Source of the DNA: Bacteroidales bacterium
GTDB taxonomy: Bacteria; Bacteroidota; Bacteroidia; Bacteroidales; UBA932
DNA: 64,000 bases
NCBI GenBank assembly: GCA_017618115.1
Contig: JAFZUX010000014.1
Span: forward strand, 20,225-84,224
Reading direction: 5' to 3'
The position numbers and the translations under genes were made by a program. Under the pieces are notes generated by a model. The model ran no database searches. It was given only the letters and a program-made list of their open reading frames with translations, and was not told where the DNA came from. This document shows positions 27,166-35,324 of the stretch, piece by piece; within the stretch, counting starts at the first letter, position 1, and each line of letters begins with the position of its first letter.

Positions 27166-28152
27166 ATGGCCCACAAGAGCAGAATCATATATATGGGAAC
27201 TCCGGAGTTTGCAGTAGCACCATTAAAGGCGCTGCTTGATGCCGGATATGATATCCCCGCAGTTGTTACCGTTCCGGACAAACCAAAGGGAAGAGGATTA
27301 CAGATTGCACAGAGCGACGTAAAGAAATTCGTACTCTCATTCAATGAGCAATCTGAAAAGAAGATAGATATTCTGCAACCCGTTAAACTCAGAGACGAGG
27401 AGTTTTTAAACGCCCTTAAGAGTTACAATGCAGACCTTTTTATTGTAGTGGCTTTCAGAATGTTACCTGAGTGCGTTTGGAAGATGCCAAAGGAGGGAAC
27501 ATTCAATCTTCACGCCTCTCTGCTTCCAAAATTCAGAGGCGCAGCCCCTATCAACTGGGCAATTATTCAGCAGGAGAAGGAGAGCGGAGTTACCACATTT
27601 TTCATAGACGAGAAGATAGATACCGGAAGAATCATCTTCCAGCAGAGGTGCCCTATTGGGGAGAGAGAGACCGTTGAGACTCTCTATGACAGACTTATGG
27701 AGATGGGAGCCTCCCTTGTAGTTAAGACCGTGCAAGCGGTTGATAACGGAGAGGTTACAACCGTTCCTCAGAATGAGGAGGGGCTCACTGAGTTGAACTC
27801 CGCCGCACCTAAACTCAACAAAGAGAACTGCAGAATCTCCTGGAAAAAGAGAGCGGACCAGGTGGATGCTCTTGTTAGAGGACTCTCTCCGTACCCTGCC
27901 GCCATTACAACTCTTGTTAACGGAAAGGGAGAGAGATTGGATATGAAAATCTTTATGACCTCCCCTTCCGATATGAAGGGAAAAGAGAGCGGAAAGGTTA
28001 TGATAAAGGGAGGCGGTATATATGTAATGTGCTCAGATAAGTGTTTGGAGATTACCTCATTGCAGCCATCAGGAAGCAAGAGGATGGGAGCAAAAGATTT
28101 CATTAACGGACATAAAAATCTGGTTGAAGATGAAGAACTCCGGTTTGAATAA
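27166..28152 (+). CDS. fmt: Methionyl-tRNA formyltransferase
   Basis: Formylates initiator Met-tRNA with 10-formyl-tetrahydrofolate. The 328-residue protein shows RIIYMGTPEFAVAPLKALLDAGYDI at the N-terminus, FNLHASLLPKFRGAAPINWAI with the catalytic Asn-His around residues 110-112, and the C-terminal OB-like tRNA-binding domain (NCRISWKKRADQVDALVRGLSPYPAAIT). The stop overlaps the next start by 23 bases. Confidence 0.97.
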   Translation: MAHKSRIIYMGTPEFAVAPLKALLDAGYDIPAVVTVPDKPKGRGLQIAQSDVKKFVLSFNEQSEKKIDILQPVKLRDEEFLNALKSYNADLFIVVAFRMLPECVWKMPKEGTFNLHASLLPKFRGAAPINWAIIQQEKESGVTTFFIDEKIDTGRIIFQQRCPIGERETVETLYDRLMEMGASLVVKTVQAVDNGEVTTVPQNEEGLTELNSAAPKLNKENCRISWKKRADQVDALVRGLSPYPAAITTLVNGKGERLDMKIFMTSPSDMKGKESGKVMIKGGGIYVMCSDKCLEITSLQPSGSKRMGAKDFINGHKNLVEDEELRFE

Positions 28153-28819
28153 AGAGAGTTTTGTAATTCTCTGTGACGGCAATTTCCCAACAAGAAAGGA
28201 GGCGCTAAAACTTCTTTCCCGCTCCGTTGTAATTGCCTGTGACGGAGCATATCTTAGCCTTAAGAAAAACGGGCTGGATGCAGATTACATTGTGGGAGAT
28301 ATGGATACTCTTTCACCTTCAATGCAGAAAAAACTCAAGAGCAAAATCCATAAGGAGAGCGAGCAGGACTACAATGACCAGACCAAGGCTTTCCGCTTCA
28401 CACTCAAGTTGATAGAGAAAGCCATCGCGGAGAAAAAAGAGGATTTTGAGATTACAATTTTGGGGGCAACCGGAAAGAGAGAAGATCACTCACTGGGGAA
28501 TATCTCCTACCTTCCGCAATATGCAGAGACTCTCAGAGAAAAGTTTCCGAATACAAAGATTTCTCTCTGTATGGTTTCAGATTACGGGGTATTCATTCCT
28601 GTTTTGAATACCGTTTATCTGAAGGGAGAGAAAGGAGACCGCATCTCCATATTCTCCTTTGATAACACTCTGAAAATCAAGTCAGAAGGCCTTCAGTACA
28701 AGACAGATGAGGTAACCTTTGACCTTTGGTGGAAGGCAACTTTGAACACCTTCTCCAAAGAGAACGTCAAGCTGATTTTCAACCACCCGGCTAAGGCACT
28801 TCTCTATTTTCCTTTTTAA
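28130..28819 (+). CDS. Thiamine pyrophosphokinase
   Basis: Transfers diphosphate from ATP to thiamine to give thiamine diphosphate. The 229-residue product has the family motifs CDGAYLSLKKNGLDADYIVGDMDTL (residues about 38-62, Asp-rich active site), QDYNDQTKAFRFTLKL and LGATGKREDHSLGNI. The C-terminal half is beta-rich, as in the thiamine-binding domain. The ATG at 28130 is preferred over a TTG two codons earlier. It overlaps fmt and is 9 bases ahead of the first polyene gene. Confidence 0.9.
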   Translation: MKNSGLNKESFVILCDGNFPTRKEALKLLSRSVVIACDGAYLSLKKNGLDADYIVGDMDTLSPSMQKKLKSKIHKESEQDYNDQTKAFRFTLKLIEKAIAEKKEDFEITILGATGKREDHSLGNISYLPQYAETLREKFPNTKISLCMVSDYGVFIPVLNTVYLKGEKGDRISIFSFDNTLKIKSEGLQYKTDEVTFDLWWKATLNTFSKENVKLIFNHPAKALLYFPF

Positions 28820-28828
28820 AGATATAGT

Positions 28829-29272
28829 ATGAATCCCATAGATATTGAAATAACAAAACTGATTCCACAGCGCCCGCCTATAGTTATGGTGGACAGAGTT
28901 CTAAGCAGTGACCGCACAGACACTTACACGGAACTCACAATACGTGAGGATAATATCTTTTTGGATGACAACACCCTCTCTACCGCGGGAATTATGGAGA
29001 ATATGATGCAGTCCTGTGCGGCCAGAATGGGGTGTATAAACAGAGGGAGAAACGAGTCTATAAAGATTGGATACATAGGTGCCGTTAAGGAGTGTGACTT
29101 TTTCTACAGTCCTAAGTGCAATGACACTCTAACAACTCACGTTCACATTCTGGAAGAGGTATTTCATCTGACCCTTGCAGACATTACCGTTAAGGTGGGA
29201 GAAACACTTGTGGCTCAAGCAAATGTAAAGATTGTGCTTACAGATAAAGAGGCCGGAGAGAGTAAGGCGTAA
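28829..29272 (+). CDS. ApeP-like hotdog dehydratase subunit (polyene pathway)
   Basis: The 147-residue hotdog protein resembles 3-hydroxyacyl-ACP dehydratases of aryl-polyene clusters. PQRPPIVMVDRVL opens the fold as in FabZ/FabA, and IMENMMQSCAARMG on the central helix supplies a glutamate (E57). The catalytic histidine normally found in an HFPG-type loop is missing; that loop reads DDNTLSTAG. A partner at 32493 has the histidine and lacks the acid. It starts the secondary-metabolite part of the operon. Overall it could be a structural or half-active subunit. Confidence 0.78.
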   Translation: MNPIDIEITKLIPQRPPIVMVDRVLSSDRTDTYTELTIREDNIFLDDNTLSTAGIMENMMQSCAARMGCINRGRNESIKIGYIGAVKECDFFYSPKCNDTLTTHVHILEEVFHLTLADITVKVGETLVAQANVKIVLTDKEAGESKA

Positions 29273-29273
29273 G

Positions 29274-30467
29274 ATGAAAGAGACGGTTTACATATCGGGA
29301 GCCGGAGTTATCTCCGCCATTGGCGTTGGAAAGGAGGAGACCCTATCCGCCCTCTTAGATAAAAAGAGCGGAGTTGGGGATATGAAATACCTTACCAGCC
29401 GTCATAGAGAGATACCTGTGGGGGAGGTTAAAAGAAGCAATGCTCAGCTTATGCAAATGGCTGGCATTAAGGAGAATCCCCTTATATCCCGCACCGTTCT
29501 TATGGGAGTTGTTGCTCTTAAGGAGGCACTCTCCGAGGCACATCTTAAGAGTGAAGATTTAAGCAACGTTCACTTTATCTCATCCACCATAGTTGGCGGA
29601 ATGGACATTAGAGAACTCTTCTTTGAAAAGGAGATCGAGTGTGACAGAGAGCACGCCATGGCGGCGGTTCATAACTGCGGAACCTCTACGGAGGAGATTG
29701 CCTCACACGTCGGTCCATTTGCCTCTTTATCAACAGTTTCTACGGCCTGCAGTTCTGCTACCAACGCCCTTATCTCCGCCGCATTTATGATTGAGAGCAA
29801 TCTGGCGGACATTGTTGTTGCGGGAGGTGCGGAGTGCCTTTCACTCTTTCATCTTAACGGATTCAACTCCCTGATGATTTTGGACTCTCACCCTTGCCGT
29901 CCTTTTGACAAGGAAAGAGCAGGCCTTAACCTGGGTGAGGGTGCCGCATACCTTGTACTGGAGAGCGAGTCCTCTCTTAAAAGACGCGGAGTGAAGCCGT
30001 TATGCCGCCTGGCAGGATACGGAAACGCCTGTGACGCTTTCCATCAGACCGCCTCTTCTCCTACGGGAGAGGGTGCCTTTCTGGCAATGCAAAAGGCTCT
30101 GGAGAAAGCTGAACTTGCACCAAAAGATATTGACTACATAAACGCTCACGGAACGGCCACTCAGAACAATGACGAGAGTGAGAGTTGTGCAATTAAACGT
30201 CTCTTTAAGGAGAGAATTCCAGAGGTCTCTTCCACAAAATCTTACACCGGTCACACAACCGGAGCATCCGGAGCAATTGAGGCGGTTATCTCTCTGCTTG
30301 CTCTTGAAAATCAGTTTCTTCCTGCAAGCCTGAACTGGAAGACTCCTATGGAGGAGGGCATTATTCCGGTAACGGATATTCACCCAAAGAGTGAGATTAA
30401 AAATATAATGAGCAACGCCTTTGGCTTTGGCGGAAATGACTCTTCTATTATTCTTTCAAAAGTATGA
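29274..30467 (+). CDS. Beta-ketoacyl-ACP synthase (FabF-type, polyene chain extension)
   Basis: The 397-residue condensing enzyme of the KAS I/II class keeps all catalytic residues: C159 in STACSSATNAL, H292 in INAHGTATQNND and H327 in SYTGHTTGASG. The C-terminal AFGFGGNDSSIIL is standard. In aryl-polyene pathways one such enzyme elongates the chain with malonyl-ACP as part of a heterodimer. The next gene, translationally overlapped (ATGA), encodes the likely Cys-less partner. The start at 29274 follows the upstream stop by one base. Confidence 0.9.
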   Translation: MKETVYISGAGVISAIGVGKEETLSALLDKKSGVGDMKYLTSRHREIPVGEVKRSNAQLMQMAGIKENPLISRTVLMGVVALKEALSEAHLKSEDLSNVHFISSTIVGGMDIRELFFEKEIECDREHAMAAVHNCGTSTEEIASHVGPFASLSTVSTACSSATNALISAAFMIESNLADIVVAGGAECLSLFHLNGFNSLMILDSHPCRPFDKERAGLNLGEGAAYLVLESESSLKRRGVKPLCRLAGYGNACDAFHQTASSPTGEGAFLAMQKALEKAELAPKDIDYINAHGTATQNNDESESCAIKRLFKERIPEVSSTKSYTGHTTGASGAIEAVISLLALENQFLPASLNWKTPMEEGIIPVTDIHPKSEIKNIMSNAFGFGGNDSSIILSKV

Positions 30468-31447
30468 CGGCAAGAAGAGTATACATAGAAGCGGCATCAC
30501 AGATCTCCATCCAGGAGCCTCTCTCCGAGAGCTGGATGAAGAGCCCCGTTATTTGCAAAGAGCCGTTTGCCAAGGCGGTGGATCCTCCTTTCAGCCAATA
30601 CTTTGCGCCAAATCAGATGCGCCGCTCCACAGCCTATATCAAGCGTGCGCTGGCTGTCTCTCTGGAAGTTTTAAAGAGATGCAACATTGCACATCCGGAT
30701 GCAATAATCTCCGGAACCTGCTACGGAAGTTTGGAGAGAACCAACGGCTTCCTATCCGAACTATGGAAGAACAAAGAAGAGGCGCTCAGTCCTATGTTCT
30801 TTATGCAGGCCATCCATAACGCCGTTAGCACAACCATTGCAATAGCAACAGAAACAAAGAGTTACAACACTACATACTCTCACGCAAATTTGAGTTTTGA
30901 CGCAGCTCTTTTAGACGGCTTTATGCAGATGCAACTTGGAAATATCTCCAACGCTCTTATTGGAGGACACGAGGAGACAAGTGCCATTCACTTTGAACTT
31001 TTAAAAAAGTGCGGATATGTGGGAGCTCCCGGAATGGCTCCATACGCAGACATCGCAGTTGCAATGATGCTTAACACAAAAGAGGCGGAAGATAATTTAT
31101 GCGAACTTGCAGCAGTACGTCTTTGCTATAATCCATCGCCGGAGAGAGTTAAAGAGCTTATAGATAATATGTTGCAGGAGGCTCAGATAGAGAGCCCGGA
31201 GGCCGTTATGACGGGAGTAAACGGCAATCATTCAAATGACAAACCATACTTTGAGATGGCGGAGAGGTTCTTTAAAAACAAACCTCTGCTCACCTACAAA
31301 AATTTGTTCGGGGAGAACTTTGCCTCCTCTGCAGCAGGTGTTTATGCTGCAGCACATATAGTAAAGAAAGAAACCATCGGGAGTATGATAGTTATTAACC
31401 GGACAGAAAAGAATGAAGTGTCACTTACCCTACTGAAAAGATTATGA
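30464..31447 (+). CDS. Catalytically empty ketosynthase homologue (chain-length-factor-like)
   Basis: The 327-residue protein has a thiolase-fold outline similar to the upstream KAS. The nucleophile region reads NTTYSHANLSFDAALL with no cysteine, the first His position reads VNGNHSND, and the second reads NLFGENFASSAAG. All three catalytic positions are thus changed. This is the pattern of KS-beta/chain-length-factor subunits such as ApeC, which pair with an active KS-alpha. Four-base overlaps on both sides support tight co-expression. Confidence 0.82.
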   Translation: MTARRVYIEAASQISIQEPLSESWMKSPVICKEPFAKAVDPPFSQYFAPNQMRRSTAYIKRALAVSLEVLKRCNIAHPDAIISGTCYGSLERTNGFLSELWKNKEEALSPMFFMQAIHNAVSTTIAIATETKSYNTTYSHANLSFDAALLDGFMQMQLGNISNALIGGHEETSAIHFELLKKCGYVGAPGMAPYADIAVAMMLNTKEAEDNLCELAAVRLCYNPSPERVKELIDNMLQEAQIESPEAVMTGVNGNHSNDKPYFEMAERFFKNKPLLTYKNLFGENFASSAAGVYAAAHIVKKETIGSMIVINRTEKNEVSLTLLKRL

Positions 31448-32070
31448 GAATATTAGCCATCATATTACTGCTCTTCCCAATAACGCTCTTCTCTCAGAAC
31501 AAACTCTCGGAGGAGAGGCAGAGGGAGATCCTGGAAAATATAGATACCGAGGGGGCAAAGATGAGTTCCATGCAGTGTGAATTCACCCAGACCAAAAGCA
31601 TGAAAATGCTTAGCCGTCAGATGGTTTCACAGGGAAAGATGTATTTTAAAAAGCCTAACAGACTTCTTTGGCAGTACAGTTCTCCGTATGATTACACCTT
31701 CCTGCTCAACGGGGACAACGTTCAGATAAAGACCTCAAAATCAACACAGAACATTAACGTTCAGGAGAACAAAATCTTCCGCCGCATTACCGGAATAATT
31801 GTAGACTGCATTACGGGTGCGGGGCTTAAAAACTCTCCGGATTTTACTGCGGAGATTTGGGAGAAGGATGGAGCCTACTTTGCACGCCTCTATCCTAAAA
31901 AAAAGGAACTCAAGCAGATATATGAAGTTGTGGAGATCCGTTTCAACACCGCTTTTACTATGGTTAGCAGCGTAAGGATGGTGGAAAAGAGCGGAGATGA
32001 GACGGTTGTTAAACTCAATAAGACAAAGATTAACGCACCGCTTAAGGATGAGATTTTTGTTATTGATTAA
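31444..32070 (+). CDS. LolA-like outer-membrane lipoprotein carrier protein
   Basis: The 208-residue periplasmic protein has a signal peptide (MRILAIILLLFPITLFSQ) and the LolA opening SSMQCEFTQTKSMKMLSRQMVSQGKMYFKKPNRLLWQYSSPYDY. LolA-fold proteins carry acylated cargo across the periplasm; those inside polyene or flexirubin clusters are thought to help pigment export with the MMPL protein. It overlaps both neighbours. A general lipoprotein-sorting LolA may exist elsewhere. Confidence 0.88.
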   Translation: MRILAIILLLFPITLFSQNKLSEERQREILENIDTEGAKMSSMQCEFTQTKSMKMLSRQMVSQGKMYFKKPNRLLWQYSSPYDYTFLLNGDNVQIKTSKSTQNINVQENKIFRRITGIIVDCITGAGLKNSPDFTAEIWEKDGAYFARLYPKKKELKQIYEVVEIRFNTAFTMVSSVRMVEKSGDETVVKLNKTKINAPLKDEIFVID

Positions 32071-32491
32071 CATATTGCTTTTTACGCTGGTTCCGCTCAG
32101 TGCTCAGCAGGGAGAGGGTATGCAAAGTGATTCGCTCTGCAAAGAGTATAATTTGCGTATCTTTGTAAGGGGTCAGCAGATTACCGGAATCTGCGTTATG
32201 GAGCAAAGAGAAGAGGGCTCACTGGTGGGAACGGTTATCAATGAGATGGGGGTTAAGGTTTTCGATTTTACCTTTGAAAATGGCAAGAGCCAAATTCTCA
32301 ACGTGATTGGACCTGCAGACAGGTGGTTTATAAGAAGGGCTCTGAGAAAGGACTTTAACTTTATCCTTGCCCATCTATTTGAGAAAGAGGAGATTAAAAC
32401 AGGCAAACGGAAAATGTGGTTTGAGGAGGGAGATATCTGTTTTTCCGGCCGCCACAAAATAGAGTACAGATTTACACCGCTAAAAAGGTAG
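32048..32491 (+). CDS. Small secreted protein of the polyene cluster, unknown family
   Basis: The 147-residue product has a clear signal peptide (MRFLLLINILLFTLVPLSAQ). The mature part is beta-rich, with NEMGVKVFDFTFENGKSQILNVIGPADRW and a basic helix RRALRKDFNFIL. Genes of this size and place follow LolA in Bacteroidota polyene/flexirubin clusters and can carry a DUF3261-type annotation; that match is not certain here. The first 23 bases overlap lolA in another frame. It may be a periplasmic or outer-membrane helper for pigment transfer. Confidence 0.72.
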   Translation: MRFLLLINILLFTLVPLSAQQGEGMQSDSLCKEYNLRIFVRGQQITGICVMEQREEGSLVGTVINEMGVKVFDFTFENGKSQILNVIGPADRWFIRRALRKDFNFILAHLFEKEEIKTGKRKMWFEEGDICFSGRHKIEYRFTPLKR

Positions 32492-32492
32492 T

Positions 32493-32861
32493 ATGAAACT
32501 GATTGATGATTTCTTTCACATAGTTTCCCAAAACCAAGCGGAAGGTGAATACAGATGTGTGATTAGACTCAACCCTTCTCACAATCTCTACAGTGTTCAT
32601 TTTCCGGGGAATCCGGTAACGCCGGGCGTATGTCTGGTTCAAATTGCTCAGGAGATTTTGCAAAAGCACCTCGGCAAAAAACTGATTCTTTACAAGGCCC
32701 GCAATATGAAGTTCAAACTCCCCGTAGTTCCTACCGGAGAACACTCCGTTGTCTTCACTAAAACGGTGGAGGAAGAGGGCGGTCTTACAACAAACATAAG
32801 CATAGAGGACGAAGAGAACCTTTATGTTGTAATGACTCTAAAATTCAGATACTCTGAGTAA
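32493..32861 (+). CDS. ApeI-like hotdog dehydratase subunit (polyene pathway)
   Basis: The 122-residue hotdog protein has SVHFPGNPVTPGVCLVQIAQE, the FabZ-type active-site loop, with catalytic H36. The helix position that holds Glu in FabZ or Asp in FabA-like enzymes is Q50. It complements the 28829 protein, which has the acid but no histidine, so together they could make one working heterodimeric 3-hydroxyacyl-ACP dehydratase. It lies 1 base after the previous stop and 1 base before darA. Confidence 0.82.
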   Translation: MKLIDDFFHIVSQNQAEGEYRCVIRLNPSHNLYSVHFPGNPVTPGVCLVQIAQEILQKHLGKKLILYKARNMKFKLPVVPTGEHSVVFTKTVEEEGGLTTNISIEDEENLYVVMTLKFRYSE

Positions 32862-32862
32862 T

Positions 32863-33756
32863 ATGAAAGCGGTTCTCTTCTACTATTCACAGAGCGGTCA
32901 GGCTTTAAGGGCGGCGGAAAACATCTGCAAGGGTTTTGATAAGACGGATGTTGTCTGCAAGGAGATTGTGCCCCTGGAGCACTACCCGTTCCCTTGGAGC
33001 AGAAGAGAGTTCTTTGAGGTCTTTCCGGAGACCCGCCTGGGCATCTGCCCTTCCGGCATAGCCCCTTTAAACCTAGAAGATGTTAAGGATGCTGATATTG
33101 TGCTTATTGCGGCGCAATCCTGGTTCCTCTCCCCTTCCCTACCCCTTCTCTCTTTCCTCTGCGATGAAAATGTTAAGAATTTTCTCCGGGGCAGAGAGGT
33201 TGTTTTTGTGAATGTATGCCGCAATATGTGGCTCAAGACATCAGAGGCTTTAAAACTGAGATTCAAAGAGATAGGAGCCTACTTCAGAGGTCAGATCATT
33301 CTTCAGGACGCTTCCTCCAACTACGTAAGTGCCATAACCATAGTGCGTTGGCTTCTCCACGGCAAGAAAAAGGCAACCAAAATTCTGCCGGAAGCGGGAG
33401 TAAAAGAGGAAGAACTGGCGGCAGCCGCAAGATTCGGGAAAGTTATAGAGACCTCATTATTAAGCGGTAACACAGCAACGCTCCAACAAGAGCTATTAAA
33501 GGAGGGGGCAATAAAGTACCGCCCGTCCATACTCTCTTTGGAGAAGACCGCCTTCCCTATTTTTGGCAGATGGGCAAAATTCATCAGGAAAAAAGGGGGA
33601 TACAAGGAGCCTAAACGACAATTTAGAGTAAAACTTTTCTATTTTTACCTTCTGTTTGTGCTGTTTGTGCTCTCCCCGTTTGCGCAACTCTTTTTCCTTT
33701 TGACCCGTCCGTTGCGCAAAGTAAAGAGTAATAAATTGAGAGATTGTAATTTATAA
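32863..33756 (+). CDS. darA: DarA-like dialkylresorcinol-forming enzyme (flavodoxin-fold aromatase)
   Basis: DarA acts with DarB in making 2,5-dialkylresorcinols; DarB joins two beta-ketoacyl chains to a cyclohexanedione that DarA is thought to aromatise. The 297-residue protein opens with a flavodoxin-like phosphate loop (FYYSQSGQALRAAENI) and ends with one hydrophobic segment (FYFYLLFVLFVLSPFAQLFFLL) and a basic tail, the layout of Bacteroidota proteins annotated as dialkylresorcinol condensing enzyme. Adjacent darB makes the call firm. Confidence 0.85.
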   Translation: MKAVLFYYSQSGQALRAAENICKGFDKTDVVCKEIVPLEHYPFPWSRREFFEVFPETRLGICPSGIAPLNLEDVKDADIVLIAAQSWFLSPSLPLLSFLCDENVKNFLRGREVVFVNVCRNMWLKTSEALKLRFKEIGAYFRGQIILQDASSNYVSAITIVRWLLHGKKKATKILPEAGVKEEELAAAARFGKVIETSLLSGNTATLQQELLKEGAIKYRPSILSLEKTAFPIFGRWAKFIRKKGGYKEPKRQFRVKLFYFYLLFVLFVLSPFAQLFFLLTRPLRKVKSNKLRDCNL

Positions 33757-33772
33757 AAACAAGATACCTTAG

Positions 33773-34909
33773 ATGGAAGTATATATAAACAAAGCGGCCA
33801 AGTTCTTCCCTAACAGCCCCGTATCTAACGATGATATGGAGAGTTATCTGGGTATGGTAAACGGCAAGCCCTCCAAGGCGCGCAGGATTGTGTTGATGCG
33901 TAACGGCATTAAGCAGAGATACTATGCTTTGGACAAGAAGGGTAACGTTACCCACACCAACGCCCAGATGGCGGCCAACGCGGTTAAAGGTCTGTTAGAC
34001 AAGAATTTCACCATAGATGACATAGACCTTCTCTCCTGCGGAACCTCCTCTCCGGAGCAACTGGTTCCATCCCACGGAATTATGGTACACGGTCTTCTTG
34101 GCGGCAGCCGCAATACGGAAGTTGTCTCCTTCTCCGGCTCCTGCTGCACCGGTGCAGATGCCCTAAAGTACGCCTATATGGCCGTTAAAACCGGGGAGGC
34201 AAAAAAGGCCGTAGCCTCCGCCTCTGAGAGACTCTCCTCCTGGATGAAAGCCTCTTATTTTCAGAAAGAGTCCGAGCATCTCTCATCATTGGAGAACCAG
34301 CCTATTCTGGCCTTTGAGAAGGAGTTTTTAAGATGGATGCTCTCAGACGGAGCCTTTGCGCTTCTGCTTGAGCCACAACCAAATAAGGAGCAACTCTCTC
34401 TGAAGATAGATTGGATTGAGATAACCTCCTTTGCCAACACCAAGCCAACCTGCATGTATGCCGGAGCTGACAAGACGGAGGATGGAGAACTCAAAGGATG
34501 GGCGGAATACCCAGAACAGGAGTGGCTTACAAAATCTCTCTTTGCAGTTAAGCAAGATACCCGCATGCTCTCTGAGCACATAGTGAAACTGGGAATAGAC
34601 TTCCTGCTGCAACTTGCAAAGAAACACAACTTTTCTCCCGATGATGTTAACTGGTTCCTGCCTCACCTCTCATCTATGTTCTTTAAAGAGAAGATTTTAA
34701 GCGAGACCAAAAAGCGCGGATTCTACCTTGATGAAGAGAAATGGTTTGTTAACCTTCCAAATGTAGGCAACATAGCATCCGCCTCCGCATACGCAATGAT
34801 AGAGGAACTGCTCTACTCCGGAAAACTGAAGAAGGGAGAGAAGATTCTTATTATGATACCGGAGAGCGCACGCTTCTCCTACTGCTATTGCATGCTCACA
34901 GTCTGCTGA
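33773..34909 (+). CDS. darB: DarB-like beta-ketoacyl-ACP synthase III
   Basis: The 378-residue KAS III-type ketosynthase condenses two acyl chains into a dialkyl-cyclohexanedione. The triad is visible: the nucleophile cysteine in FSGSCCTGADALKYAY (C125, next to C124), the histidine in VNWFLPHLSSMF and the asparagine in VNLPNVGNIASASAYAM. It follows darA by 16 bases, as in known flexirubin and dialkylresorcinol clusters. An ordinary FabH is less likely given the context and the atypical N-terminus. Confidence 0.87.
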   Translation: MEVYINKAAKFFPNSPVSNDDMESYLGMVNGKPSKARRIVLMRNGIKQRYYALDKKGNVTHTNAQMAANAVKGLLDKNFTIDDIDLLSCGTSSPEQLVPSHGIMVHGLLGGSRNTEVVSFSGSCCTGADALKYAYMAVKTGEAKKAVASASERLSSWMKASYFQKESEHLSSLENQPILAFEKEFLRWMLSDGAFALLLEPQPNKEQLSLKIDWIEITSFANTKPTCMYAGADKTEDGELKGWAEYPEQEWLTKSLFAVKQDTRMLSEHIVKLGIDFLLQLAKKHNFSPDDVNWFLPHLSSMFFKEKILSETKKRGFYLDEEKWFVNLPNVGNIASASAYAMIEELLYSGKLKKGEKILIMIPESARFSYCYCMLTVC

Positions 34910-34921
34910 TATTAAGGCTCT

Positions 34922-35323
34922 ATGAAGGTTAAGGATGTCCCACAGGATTTAAAGTACTACAAAGATTCACTCGCCAGAGATGTAAACTATGCTGTGGATG
35001 AAAACGGTGAGTACAAGGCTGTTCTGAGCAGCGGATGGGATCCTAAAACCGAGGCGCTTGATATGGCCTGGGATGAGATAAAAGAACAGTGTAGGGAGAT
35101 TGCAGAGAGGGTAAAAAAGGGAGAGAGTTCCCCCCTGGAGTATCATCTTGCAAGGAATATTATGAGTGTAAAACTCATGGCCAAATATACCGGACTAAGA
35201 AGACATACCATCCGCAAACACCTTAAACCCAAGTATTTTAATCAACTGGATGATGCAACCCTGGAGACCTACGCCAAGGCTTTGAGAATCTCAGTTGAGG
35301 AACTTAAAACTCTGCCGGAATAA
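34922..35323 (+). CDS. Small protein with helix-turn-helix-like segment, unknown function
   Basis: The 133-residue soluble protein is not recognised with confidence. The C-terminal half (NIMSVKLMAKYTGLRRHTIRKHLKPKYFNQL, residues about 84-114) reads like a Cro/XRE-type helix-turn-helix followed by ATLETYAKALRISVEELKTL, which also resembles the last helices of XRE regulators. The N-terminal half is charged and helical. It lies between darB and the BtrH-like gene with short gaps, so it could regulate the cluster or be a structural adaptor. Confidence 0.6.
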   Translation: MKVKDVPQDLKYYKDSLARDVNYAVDENGEYKAVLSSGWDPKTEALDMAWDEIKEQCREIAERVKKGESSPLEYHLARNIMSVKLMAKYTGLRRHTIRKHLKPKYFNQLDDATLETYAKALRISVEELKTLPE

Positions 35324-35324
35324 G

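Noticed and set aside
33773-34909. Housekeeping FabH
   Set aside because: The position next to a DarA-like gene, the double-Cys active-site loop and the divergent N-terminus fit DarB better.
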